Below are positions 1 through 9,900 of a stretch of DNA of 64,000 nt, one piece after another. The stretch lies in assembly GCA_034770075.1 (NCBI GenBank), contig CM068379.1, forward strand, positions 23,559,506 to 23,623,505, in the 5' to 3' direction. Both the position numbers and the translations under genes were made by a program. Origin of the DNA: Aralia elata (lineage: Eukaryota; Streptophyta; Magnoliopsida; Apiales; Araliaceae). The notes beneath the pieces were generated by a model, which made no database searches, was not told the origin of the DNA, and saw only the letters and a list, made by a program, of their open reading frames with translations. Position 1 is the first letter of the stretch. The number at the start of each line of letters is the position of its first letter.

Positions 1-2643
1 CTTAGAGAGAAAAAAAGAGTGAGATTAGCATAGTTCATGCATCTCAAGTTCATCACATACTTTGGTAGATCAAGGAGAGTAGCTACAAGATCAAGGTGAA
101 ACCCTAAACCATTTCCTTCTTTCTTACTTTGTTTTATTTTCATAGTTTTTGAGAGATTTTGTTCTAAGACTCAAGAATCATTAGATCTTCATGCTTCATG
201 TATAGATCTAATCCTCTTGAGTGTTAGAATGGAGATTCAAAGGAAGAAAAGGAACTTATGTTCTTAAAGGGTAAAAACCCTAGCTTTTCTTCACTTAGAT
301 CACCCATAACTTGAGATCTACAACTTGGATTTGTGATCCGTTAAAAGGGGGTGCTAGGTACATGAGTTAGCTAGTAAACCCAAGTGGTAGAACACAACTC
401 CAATAATTTTTGAAGCCTTGGGGGCTATTTTCCCAAAACAGTCCAGCTATAAAACTTAAAGCTTTAAAACCCTAAAAGCTTGCTGTCCTCGTTTTTCCAA
501 AGGTTGTTTCGACTAGTTATGGATCTTTTAAAAATCTGAAAAAAATCACAGAGGTACCTTAAGAAGTTATCTACAAGTAGGAAAAAGAATGAACACGTTT
601 CGATGTGTGGTTTTTGTGTAATGGCTTTTACCGTGAAGGACTCCTAAATATTCATACTCGTATTTCTCCCTGTGTGTACCTTGAAAACATATGAAATTTT
701 TACAGTATGTGTATGCATGTTATGAGAGTGTACCCTGAAAATTTCAGAATTTTCGGAGCAAACATTGATTTATGAAAAATGTAACAAGATTCGGAGGTTT
801 TGAGTACTTTAAAAATAGTAAATCACTTTCTAAAATTCCAGGAAAATTTGTGGATCATTGTTGGACCATATACTATCCAGATCCAGAGGATAATAAGTTG
901 TAGAACCTATTTGCTATTTTTCATAATAATGTTATAGTTATGGTTAAAAGAAAATAAATGGTTAAATGATGTCATAAATAAGGAAAATATGATTTTTAAG
1001 CTTGGATACTCCTAATATTATATATTATGACTATTGAGGGGTATTTTGGTAATATTTAATGAGAAATAATATTTATGACCTTTTATGGGTAGTAAATGAG
1101 TTGTTTAATAAAGGGTAAAATAATTAGAATAAATTATTTATTCGCCTAATAACTTATTAAAATATTACTATGATATTTGTAATATAAGAATTCGATATTT
1201 TTAAGTAAACAAAGAAATATTAAGATTAAAATTTTATGGAAATATTATTAAATGAGTAATAATATTTGTTTTAAGCATTAATAAATGATTAAGATATTAT
1301 TAAAATGGCCAATAATATTAGATTAAAATATTATTAATTATATGAGAATTAAAATATTATTAAGAGATTAATAATATTAGATTAAAGTATTATTGGATGA
1401 TTAAAATATTATTAAGATGTTAATAACATTAGTAAACGAATAAAATTGTTATTAGTGGACTAATAATACCAAGAGGTGAATTAAATATTATCAGGATTGA
1501 TAATATTAAGTGTCTTATAGGATTTACGATAGTCTATTTGCTTATGTGTGCTATGTGATTGGCTTAATTGTTAAATAAATAACATAAGTAAGCGTGTCGA
1601 TATACAACTACGCAGTACTAATTGATAGATCGACATTATCAATGTTAGGTTCTTCAAGGCCGATTAGTTAAAGCTATATTATTTGTAGCTGAGCAGACAG
1701 GCAAGTTCCCTAACTCAAACTCGAGTTATTATTTTCGAAGCATGTTAGTGAATAATTATTGCTGATTATTCACATCTATACTGGTTATTGAGATTCGCAC
1801 CTTGTGCAATTGAATTCCTATTTTATTGTTATTGAATTGTGAATTAGATTAAAGTTCTTTCAAGCATGAACTGTTTATGAGATAGATCTATGCTATTTGT
1901 ATCAGCTAGATCAAGCATGTCTAAATTTGTGAAATCAAATGTATTTTAAAAGTTGTTCTTATTAATTTGCTATAGTAAGAACTCTTGGCTGAGAAAAAGA
2001 TAAATTTGATTAAGGCATGATATCAATGCTGGTTTATTAAGTGTTTATGCATAAATCACGGGGTATGAAAGGCTGATCCCCTTGATTACCAAAACTTTTT
2101 AAGAGGTCCAGTTTAAATGCTGAGAACCTTGGCAAATGTCTATGGTTATTTTCAACCACTCAGTAACTGTCATTCAATTATTCGAATATTCAATTGTTGA
2201 CTATTAATTCATGTTTCTTCACAATTTTATACTGTCGTTGAACATTGAAAGCGAAACTTCCTTCTATTCATGATATATCTCCCTTGTATATAAACTTGCT
2301 AAGCAAATTAGTTGCTTACTCTTGCTATATCATGATCTTTATTTCAGCTAAGGCAGAAACGTCTAAAGAGGACAAAGGAAAAGGGAAGGTGCAAGAGTAG
2401 TTGCCTGATATGGCTTATGTACTAGTTTATCTTAAATGTTATTTGGTTATGTGAACTCTTATTGTATTAAGGGTATGTTTTAAGTTAAGGTTAAAGAACC
2501 TCGGGACCATGATTGTAAGACTTTATTACTATTTCGATAAACACTGTATGTTTATTATTCCGCATCAGTTAGAAAGTATGTTTGTTGTTGAGTATCGTGA
2601 ACACCGAATTCGAGGTTAGGAAACCCGGATTTGGGGGTGTCAC
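1..2643 (+). repeat. Long gypsy-type LTR copy G1, 5' truncated by window edge
   Basis: This stretch is repeated almost exactly at 2941-5493 (offset 2940 bases at first, then 2850 after a deletion of about 90 bases in the second copy near 3190). It ends in GGGGGTGTCACA, a CA-ended terminus whose reverse complement starts TGTGACACCC, which is common at plant gypsy LTR ends. It holds no long open frame. It contains a gene-like 5'UTR stretch at 1-120, a very AT-rich part at 1000-1520 and an intron-like segment at 1701-2347. The start and the upstream promoter lie outside the window. Assignment to gypsy rests on end sequence and on likeness to elements A and B, not on coding sequence. Confidence 0.7.
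1701..2347 (+). other. GC-AG intron-like segment in G1
   Basis: The left edge reads GACAG|GCAAGTTCC, a close match to the strong consensus of GC-type 5' splice sites, and the right edge reads TATTTCAG|CTAAGG. The length is 647 bases, the same as the matching segment in G2. After the acceptor a short Lys-rich frame reads to TAG at 2398-2400. Splicing is inferred only. Confidence 0.45.
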
Positions 2644-2861
2644 AAAGATAATAACCAATGTCTAATAACCAATGAAGAATGGTTAATAACTAATGGATAA
2701 TTAAGATTTTGCGAAAAGACTATTTTAACCTGAAAAGAAGTTGGGTAATGATTAAAATACCCTTGAGGAAGTTGCTAGGAAGCTTCCTATTATTGATGAA
2801 TTGATCAAATTGCCCTTGCCTAGTCATGATTAATGACTATTTTGCCCATGGTCTCTACTTT

Positions 2862-2873
2862 CCTATAAATAGG
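2862..2873 (+). promoter_or_regulatory. TATA box in U3 of G2
   Basis: CCTATAAATAGG is a near-perfect plant TATA box. About 35-60 bases downstream begins a purine-rich leader (AGAGTAAGAGCTTAGAGAG) followed by 5'UTR-like sequence with ACCCTAAACC. This fixes the transcription direction of the G family as plus strand. Confidence 0.7.
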
Positions 2874-4549
2874 ACCCCTCACCAATGATAGTAGGGGTTG
2901 GTTCATTTATTATTCACCAAGCAAGAACATAGAGTAAGAGCTTAGAGAGAAAAAGAGAGTGAGATTAGCATAGGTCATGCATCTCAAGTTCATCACATAC
3001 TTTGGTAGATCAAGGAGAGTAACTACAAGATCAAGGTGAAACCCTAAACCATTTCCTTCTTTCTTACTTTGTTTTATTTTCATAGTTTTTGAGAGATTTT
3101 GTTCTAAGACTCAAGAATCATTAGATCTTCATGCTTCATGTATAGATCTAATCCTCTTGAGTGTTAGAATGGAGATTCAAAGGAAGAAAATGAAAGGGAG
3201 TGCTAGGTACATGAGTTAGCTAGTAAACCCAAGTGGTAGAACACAAATCCAATAATTTGTGAAGCCTTGGGGGCTATTTTCCCAAAACAGTCCAGCTATA
3301 AAACTTAAAGCTTTAAAACCCTAAAAACTTGTTGTCCTTGTTTTTCCAAAGGTTGTTTCGGCCCATTATATATCTGTTAAAAATCTGGGAAAATCATAGA
3401 GGTACATTAAGAAGTTATCTACAAGTACCAAAAAGAATGAACACGTTTCGATGTGTACGTTTTGTGTAATGGCTTTTACCGTGAAGGACTCTTAAATATT
3501 CATACCCGGATTTCTCACTGTGTGTACCTTGAAAACATATGACATTTTTACAGTATGGTTATGCATGTTATGAGAGTGTGCCCTGAAAAGTTCAGAATTT
3601 TCTGAGCAAAACTTGATTTATGAAAAATGTAACAAAATTCGGAGGTTTTGAGTATTTTAAAAATAGTAAATCACTTTCTAAAATTTCAGAAAAATTTGTG
3701 GATCATTGTTGGACCATATACTATCCAGATCCAGAGGATAATAACTTTTAGAACCTATTTTTTATTTTTCATAATAATGTTATAGTTATGGTTAAAAGAA
3801 AATAAATGGTTAAATGATGTTATAAATAAAAAAAATGTGATTTTTAAGCTTGGATACTCCTAATATTATATATTATGACTATTGAGGGGTATTTTGGTAA
3901 TATTTAATGAGAAATAATATTTATGACCTTTTATGGATAGTAAAGGAGTTGTTTAATAAAGGGTAAAACAATTAGAATAAATTGTTTATTCGCCTAATAA
4001 CTTATTAAAATATTACTATGATATTTGTAATATAAGAATTCGATATTTTTAAGTAAACAAAGAAATATTAAGATTAAAACTTTATGGAAATATTATTGAA
4101 TGGGTAATAATATTTGTTTTAAGCATTAATAAATGATTAAGATATTATTAAAATGGCTAATAATATTAGATTAAAATATTATTAATGATATGAGAATTAA
4201 AATATTATTAAGAGATTAATAATATTAGATTAAAGTATTATTAGATGATTAAAATATTATTAAGATGTTAATAACATTAGTAAATGAATAAAAGTGTTAT
4301 TAGTGGACTAATAATACTAAGAGGTGAATTAAATATTATCAGGATTGATAATATTAAGTGTCTTATAGGATTTACGATAGTTTATTAACTTATGTATGCT
4401 ATTTGATTTGCTTAATTGTTAAATAAATAGCATAAATAAGCGTATCGATATACAAATACGCAGTACTAATTGGTAGATCGACGTTATCAATGTTAGGTTA
4501 TTCAAGGCCAATTATTTAAAGTTAGAATTATTTGTAGCTGAGCAGACAG

Positions 4550-5196
4550 GCAAGTTCCCTAACTCAAACTCGAGTTATTATTTTCGAAGCATGTTAGTGA
4601 ATAATTATTGTTGATTATTCACATCTATACTGGTTATTGAGATTCGCACCTTGTGCAATTGAATTCTTATTCTATTGTTATTGAATTGTGAATTAGATTA
4701 AAGTTCTTTCAAGCATGAACTGTTTATGAGATAGATCTATGCTATTTGTATCAGCTAGATCAAGCATGTCTAAATTTGTGAAATCAAATGTATTTTAAAA
4801 GCTGTTCTTATTAATTTGCTATAGTAAGAACTCTTGGCTGAGAAAAGGATAAATTTGATTAAGGCATGATATCAATGCTGGTTTATTAAGTGTTTATGCA
4901 TAAATCACGGGGTATGAAAGGCTGATTCCATTGATTACCAAAATTTTTTAAGAGGTCCAGTTTAAATGCTGAGAACCTTGGCAAATGTCTATAGTTATTT
5001 CCAACCACTCAGTAATTGTCATTCAATTATTCGAATATTCAATTGTCGACTATTAATTCATGTTTCTTCACAATTTTATACTGTTGTTGAACATTAAAAG
5101 CGAAATTTCCTTCTATTCATGATATATCTCCCTTGTGTATAAACTTGCTAAGCAAACTAGTTGCTTACCATTGCTATATCATGATCTTTATTTCAG
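4550..5196 (+). other. GC-AG intron-like segment in G2
   Basis: Same edges as in G1 (GACAG|GCAAGTT and TTTCAG|CTAAGG) and the same 647-base length. In this copy the short Lys-rich frame after the acceptor is shifted by a one-base change. Confidence 0.45.
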
Positions 5197-5493
5197 CTAA
5201 GGCAGAAACGTCTAAAGGAGACAAAGAAAAGGGAAGGTGCAAGAGTAGTTGCCTGATATGGCTTATGTACTAGTTTATCTTAAATGTTATTTGGCTATGT
5301 GAACTCTTATTGTATTGAGGGTATGTTTTAAGTTAATGTTAAAGAACCTTGGGACCATGATTGTAAGACTTTATTACTATTTCGATAAACAATATATGTT
5401 TATTATTCCGCATCAGTTAGAAAGTATGTTTGTTGTTGAGTATCGTGAACACCGAATTCGAGGTTAGGAAACCCGGATTTGGGGGTGTCACAC

Positions 5494-5955
5494 TCACGCC
5501 GTAGCGTGAGGCCCAAGCTTTAAGGCTCACGCCGCAGCGTGAAGCCGTGTCAGGGAGAAAACACGGGACTCACGCCGCAGCGTGAGGTCCAGTGCTTGGG
5601 CTCGGCGCTACAGCGCCAGTTCCGTGTCTGGACCTGGTCGGGCAGTCAGGCCGAGTCAAGTTGGGTCGGACCTAATGAATCCTCTTCAACGGGTCTAACA
5701 CTTATATATTTCTTTGTACTAAATGATTAGACAGGTTAACTAAGCATATTTTATTAAGCCCTAAAATGCCTAATTATTTTCCAAATGTCAACCAGATTTG
5801 TATTGTCTAAAGGCAAAAATTGACTAATCTGAATGAAATTTAGGCTTGGTTTCCAAGGGGCGCTGCCCCCCGACCCCCGACCCCCGACAGCTCACTGGCG
5901 AGCTGGGCAGCCGCTCGCTCACTGGGGAGCGAGACCCCCGACTGGGTAGTCGTAG
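5494..5955. repeat. Cluster of GC-rich short hairpins in F
   Basis: Three copies of CTCACGC-4 nt-GCGTGAG (the middle one imperfect) lie at 5494-5600, followed by GGCGCTACAGCGCC near 5604. A second group at 5877-5952 has AGCTC-ACTGGC-GAGCT, TCGCTC-ACTGGG-GAGCGA and GACT-GGGT-AGTC next to CCCCCGA repeats. The stems differ but stay paired. Confidence 0.6.
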
Positions 5956-6091
5956 GGCAATCAATGTGTTTTAATCATGCAGCATCCATTTTGAACCATT
6001 ATTTGGAATGTGACTAATTGTTATGTAAATATGTACTTAATTGTGTAGGATATTAAGGAGCGTGTGTTATAATATTGTAGCAGCGCATCAG

Positions 6092-6092
6092 G
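6092..6092 (+). other. GC-type 5' splice-like site of F
   Basis: GCATCAG|GCAAGTTCTC matches the GC-donor motif seen in G, B and A. The matching acceptor of F (ATTGTAG|TTAAGCC) is at 57370, now separated by the 50-kb D insertion. Confidence 0.35.
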
Positions 6093-6107
6093 CAAGTTCT
6101 CTAACCC

Positions 6108-6490
6108 TTGTCTAACCCTTGTGTTGGGCAAGTTTCCTTACCTAACTCAATTTATTTATTGAGCAAGTTTCCTAACCCGTACAACTTTTATTATTGTGCG
6201 AGTTGTTTATTAATTGAGCAATCATTCTATATTATTACAAGTTCCTTACTCAATTGTTTTTATTGAGCAAGTTTCCTATTTTATACAAATGTTGTATATT
6301 GTTGCAAGTTTCCTAACGCCTGTCTAACCCTTGTGTTGGGCAAGTTTCCTAACCCGTACAACTTTTATTATTGTGCGAGTTGTTTATTAATTGAGCAATC
6401 ATTCTATATTATTGCAAGTTCCTTACTCAATTGTTTTTATTGAGCAAGTTTCCTATTTTATACAAATGTTGTATATTGTTGCAAGTTTCA
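6108..6490 (+). repeat. Tandem duplication of about 210 bases in F
   Basis: The stretch from TGTCTAACCCTTGTGTTGGG (about 6110) recurs at about 6322 with the same downstream order: CCGTACAAC, GTGCGAGTTG, GAGCAATCATTC, GCAAGTTCC, ATACAAATGTTG. Each unit carries several GCAAGTTTCC motifs. Confidence 0.8.
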
Positions 6491-6725
6491 TGACTCAAAT
6501 CGAGTTATCTCTTTCAAGTTATATTAGTGGATTAATTATTGTTAATTATTCCACATCAAGGATAAATTATTGATGTTCGCACCTTGTGCATTTGAATTCG
6601 TTATCTGTTGTTGGACTGTGGAACATAAGTTCTTCAGTCATGAACTGTCTGAGGAAATAGTCTATGCCACTTGTTTCGGCTAGACACATACATGTTATTA
6701 TTTTAAAAGCTATCCAAACCGATGG

Positions 6726-6868
6726 GGGTTCCTCCTTCAACTTTCATTCCCAGACCACCTCGTTTTGCAAAAGATCTCACTCTAGCAAAACGTCTTCATC
6801 GTCTTCGTCACCGTTCTTACTTCACTACCCGTGCTGAACAAAAAGTTAATCTTGAGGACCTTGATTGA
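6726..6868 (+). pseudogene. C-terminal remnant of the D extra ORF upstream of the D 5' LTR
   Basis: This matches the last 47 or so codons of the extra ORF at 54387-55187 (PPSTFIPR, FAKDLTL, LRHRSYFTTRAEQ), ending in TGA at 6866-6868. It lies upstream of what serves as D's 5' LTR, so this is the 3' end of another D-type unit that shares that LTR. Its 5' part is missing. The match begins abruptly at about 6726, where F sequence stops. Confidence 0.85.
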
Positions 6869-7167
6869 TTCTGCTCCTTCTTTTTGCCTGATGACAAAGG
6901 GGGAGACATTTAGTTAAAATTTTAATTTTATGGTTTCAAGACTGTGATTTCTGTTGGTTTTTGATAGGCATGTTATTTTGGATGCCTGCATGTTAAGACT
7001 GATGGTTAAATTGGCTTATGGTATTTAGTTTTAAACATACTGCTATTTGAACATGATATGATACTAACACATGCAGGTCATATAATTTTTGTTTCCTGAA
7101 ATTAGCTATGCATGAATTTAGGGGGAACTTCAATTATTTATGTTGTCATCATCAAAAAGGGGGAGAA
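6869..7167 (+). mobile_element. 3' internal tail and polypurine tracts of a truncated D-type unit
   Basis: This is nearly identical to 55188-55486, the region between the D extra ORF and its 3' LTR. It carries GACAAAGGGGGAGAC near 6893, TTTAGGGGGAACTTC near 7119 and AAAAAGGGGGAGAA just before the LTR. These are polypurine tracts of Sirevirus type. Confidence 0.8.
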
Positions 7168-8808
7168 TGTTGACTTTGTCATATTCTAAACCTAATGTTT
7201 TGATGATGACTTATTCATTGGTACTAAATTCTTTATTGTGAATTTCAGGAAATTGTTTCAAGAATTGTTTGATGGGATTCAAGAAGATGGAAGATTATAT
7301 GAGTCTTAAGAATTTTTATTGTAAGGTCATTGCAAATATTTGATTTTTCAATTCAACGCTCTAGGACATTTACATGCATATGTTATAATTAAATAGGTGA
7401 TTTAGTTTGTGCATCACGTTGATTTATTTTGTGCATCTCGGTGATTTATTTTGTGCATCACGTTGATTCCCTTATTTTTAATCATGCATGATTATCTTGA
7501 TATTTGAGATATATCAGATGGGCATTGTTATTAATTGCAAGAGGGTAACGTGTGGCAGTAGAATCCTTGAAAATCTAATATATGTACATCTTGGTTGTAG
7601 CTTTGGAAAATGAGATAACCTTACAGGATATTCTTTAAAGCGTAATCATTATCTTTGACAAAGACTCGGTATGGGTATATACTTATTAAGCCAGATATTG
7701 TGATTAGTTGGAAAGTTTTTTATTCCGGATATTTTGCTAACAAACTATAACTTGATAAGGTTTGTTTGTTTGTAACGTTAATAAGATAACCCGGCAATGA
7801 AAGGATAACCATGAGCTGCAACGGATATATTTTTAAGGTTATAAATTGCATGAAGTCATCCCAGTTTCAAGATACAATTCCTACAGTGCACCGATTACTT
7901 ACTAGAAAAGATATTTTTGGCGCAATTAAAAATTTGCTGCTGTGATAATATAATTCCAATTACAATTTCAGCATACATCCGTGAGCTTTAAAATCGGTAA
8001 TATCTTTCTATTGTTAATTGATCATTGCATACATTAGTTGAGCCTTGCTTTGTTAAATTACTTATTTGCTTTGATCATTAGACCTCTATATTTGTAATTC
8101 TTTGTTTATTGTGTATTTAGACTAAGGAATTGTCTAAAGGTATTTAATCCAAGTGTGGATTGAGAATTGTTTACAAACATGTTTTAGAAAGCATAGGTGC
8201 TTAAGGAGTGCATAGGTGCACAGGGAGCAAAAGTGCTCAAGGGAATTTAAGAATTCAATTAACCTGCTTTGTAAAAGGTGTCACTTTGTAATTGAAAGAT
8301 ATATATATATATATATAGATATATATATATATTTATATATATATATATATAAAGTGAGTCTCCAATACTAGTTGGTATTGGACGTGGAGTATGCTATTAT
8401 TATAGAGGGTAATAGCTGAACCACGGAAAAAATCCTGGTGTTCATTTATTACTTGCATTATTTTGTCATTATTTCATAAGAAAATTATTTCTTTAAATTG
8501 ATAACTAAAATTGGATATTTTTTAAAAGATATTAATTCTTTGTAGCTAGTCAAGCAAATTAATATATAAAAAACTGCATAGTGTGATTTTTATCCAGTAA
8601 GCCAAGTAGATTAAATTAGTAAGTTGAATACATTAATCTAGTAAGCTGAGTAGATTAATTTAGTAAGCTGAATACATCAATAGAGTAAGCTGAATTTGAT
8701 AATCCGGTAAGCTGAATTAGTCTGTTTAACATAAAATACAAACGTTGGTCATAGTTTGTTCTCACACTTATTCAACCCCCCCTTCTAAGTGTGCCTATTT
8801 ATATTTCA
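7168..8808 (+). mobile_element. 5' LTR of copia element D (shared with the truncated unit)
   Basis: It starts TGTTGACTTTGTC and ends TATTTATATTTCA, and matches the 3' LTR at 55487-57097 (1641 versus 1611 bases) with few differences. One difference is copy number in a 25-base repeat with GTGCATCACGTTGATT (three copies here near 7407-7470, two in the 3' LTR); another is a longer TA run in the 3' LTR. Near the end are repeats of about 22 bases with AGTAAGCTGAGTAGATTAA (8590-8720). Confidence 0.93.
8590..8720 (+). repeat. Short tandem repeats at the 3' part of the D LTR
   Basis: Five or six diverged units of about 20-24 bases built on AGTAAGCTGARTASATTAAT. The same array is in the 3' LTR at about 56885-57010. 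Confidence 0.75.
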
Positions 8809-8810
8809 TT

Positions 8811-8825
8811 TGGTATCAAAGCTTG
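8811..8825 (+). other. Primer binding site of D
   Basis: TGGTATCAAAGCTTG starts two bases after the LTR end and matches the initiator-Met tRNA 3' end complement (usual form TGGTATCAGAGC) with one change. Confidence 0.85.
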
Positions 8826-8874
8826 GCTCTACTTATCTTGGTCTTAAAGGTGACTTGTAGGGAAAGATTCTAAT

Positions 8875-9566
8875 ATGGCACAGTTCGGGAACAACAATCA
8901 AGAAGGTCAATTAACCAATAGACCTCCACTGCTGTATGGAACAGAAAATTATAACTTCTGGAAATTCCGAATGAGGATCTACCTAAAAAGGGATCCTTGG
9001 GAATGGTGGGTCGTGGAGAACGGACCGGTTATACCAAGAAAAGATGATGGTACTCCAAAGACCTTTCTAGAGATGGACTCAACTGAAACTTTCATGGTTT
9101 CCTATGATTCAAGGGCTATGAATACATTACTTAGTGGCATTGTACAATCAGAGATAGATAAAGTCTCTTCATGCAATACAACTAAAGAAATTTGGGACAC
9201 ACTAGTAGTAAGCCATGAAGGGACATCCAAGGTACGAGAAGTCAAACTTAGCATGCTCATGCATGACTATGAAATGTTTAAACTCGAGAAAGACGAAACC
9301 ATAAAGATGGCACAAGCAAGGTTTCTAGTTCTTTTAAATTCATTGAAGCTACTCGACAAATCTATTCCACAAAGTGAGATTAACCGTAAGTTACTTCGGG
9401 CAATGCCCAAAAGGTTTGCTTCTAAGATTACTACTCTTCAAGATTCTTCTACTATTTCTACTATGGACACTCTAACACTTTTTGGTGAACTTGAGGAATA
9501 TGAACATCAGTTAAAAAGATATGATGATGAGGAGGAAACCCCTCGAAGAAAGGTTTTAGCTCTTAA
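8875..9566 (+). pseudogene. Gag N-terminal part of D, cut by E
   Basis: Starts with ATG shortly after the PBS and codes about 230 residues of copia-type gag. It has the hallmark PPLLYGTENYNFWK near residues 18-31, ITRKL-like helices and the conserved TKEIWDTL and NRKLLRAMPK stretches of the UBN2/gag-polypeptide family. Gag packages element RNA into virus-like particles. The frame runs on into the E LTR to 9615, but those last 16 codons are not gag. The rest resumes in the same frame at 23985, so the E insertion is the only break between these two pieces. Confidence 0.9.
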
Positions 9567-9864
9567 TGATAGGTCTCCAACTTTTATGGGATATTTTGAT
9601 GATAACAATAATTAGGAAAAGATTAATTAAAGGGTAGAATCCTCTCCATAGGAATTATTTATATAAATTGTTTTTAACTCTCTTCTCTATTGTGAACAAA
9701 AATATTTTTCATCCTAAAATTGAATTAATATTTTTTCCTGACCTTGATAAATTAATATCAATGTTAGAAAGATTAATTCAAAAAGCTACATTTCCTAAGG
9801 CAAGGAGAATTCTTATTGTTTTCTAAAAAATAGTCTTTTCGCTAAATGCTTTCAAAATAAAATG

Positions 9865-9900
<36 letters not shown>

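Larger units (their letters stand above)
2644..5493 (+). repeat. Long gypsy-type LTR copy G2, tandem with G1
   Basis: This is a second head-to-tail copy of the unit that starts the window. It includes 297 bases (2644-2940) that precede the aligned part and carry a TATA box, so this looks like the U3 promoter. It ends at 5493 with the same GGGGGTGTCACA. No internal retroelement sequence separates the two copies: the junction reads TGTCACAAAGATAATAACC, so the end of G1 and the start of G2 meet at TGTCACA. The pair could be a recombined element whose internal region was lost, or two abutting solo LTRs. Confidence 0.7.
5494..6725 (+). repeat. Old gypsy-type LTR F, left part
   Basis: This degenerate sequence is colinear with G from about 6090: a CAG|GCAAGTTCT site at 6092, then TTCGCACCTTGTGCA near 6575 and the stretch ending TTTTAAAAGCT near 6711. 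The matching right part lies at 57098-57656, after element D. The first 450 bases are GC-rich and full of short hairpins. There is no long reading frame of value. About 150-200 bases expected by comparison with G are missing at the break with D, so a deletion accompanied or followed the D insertion. Confidence 0.6.

Noticed and set aside
9567..9615. Last 16 codons of the frame starting at 8875
   Set aside because: They come from the E LTR, as shown by the same bases at 21516-21564 and by the CTTAA TSD. They are not part of gag.
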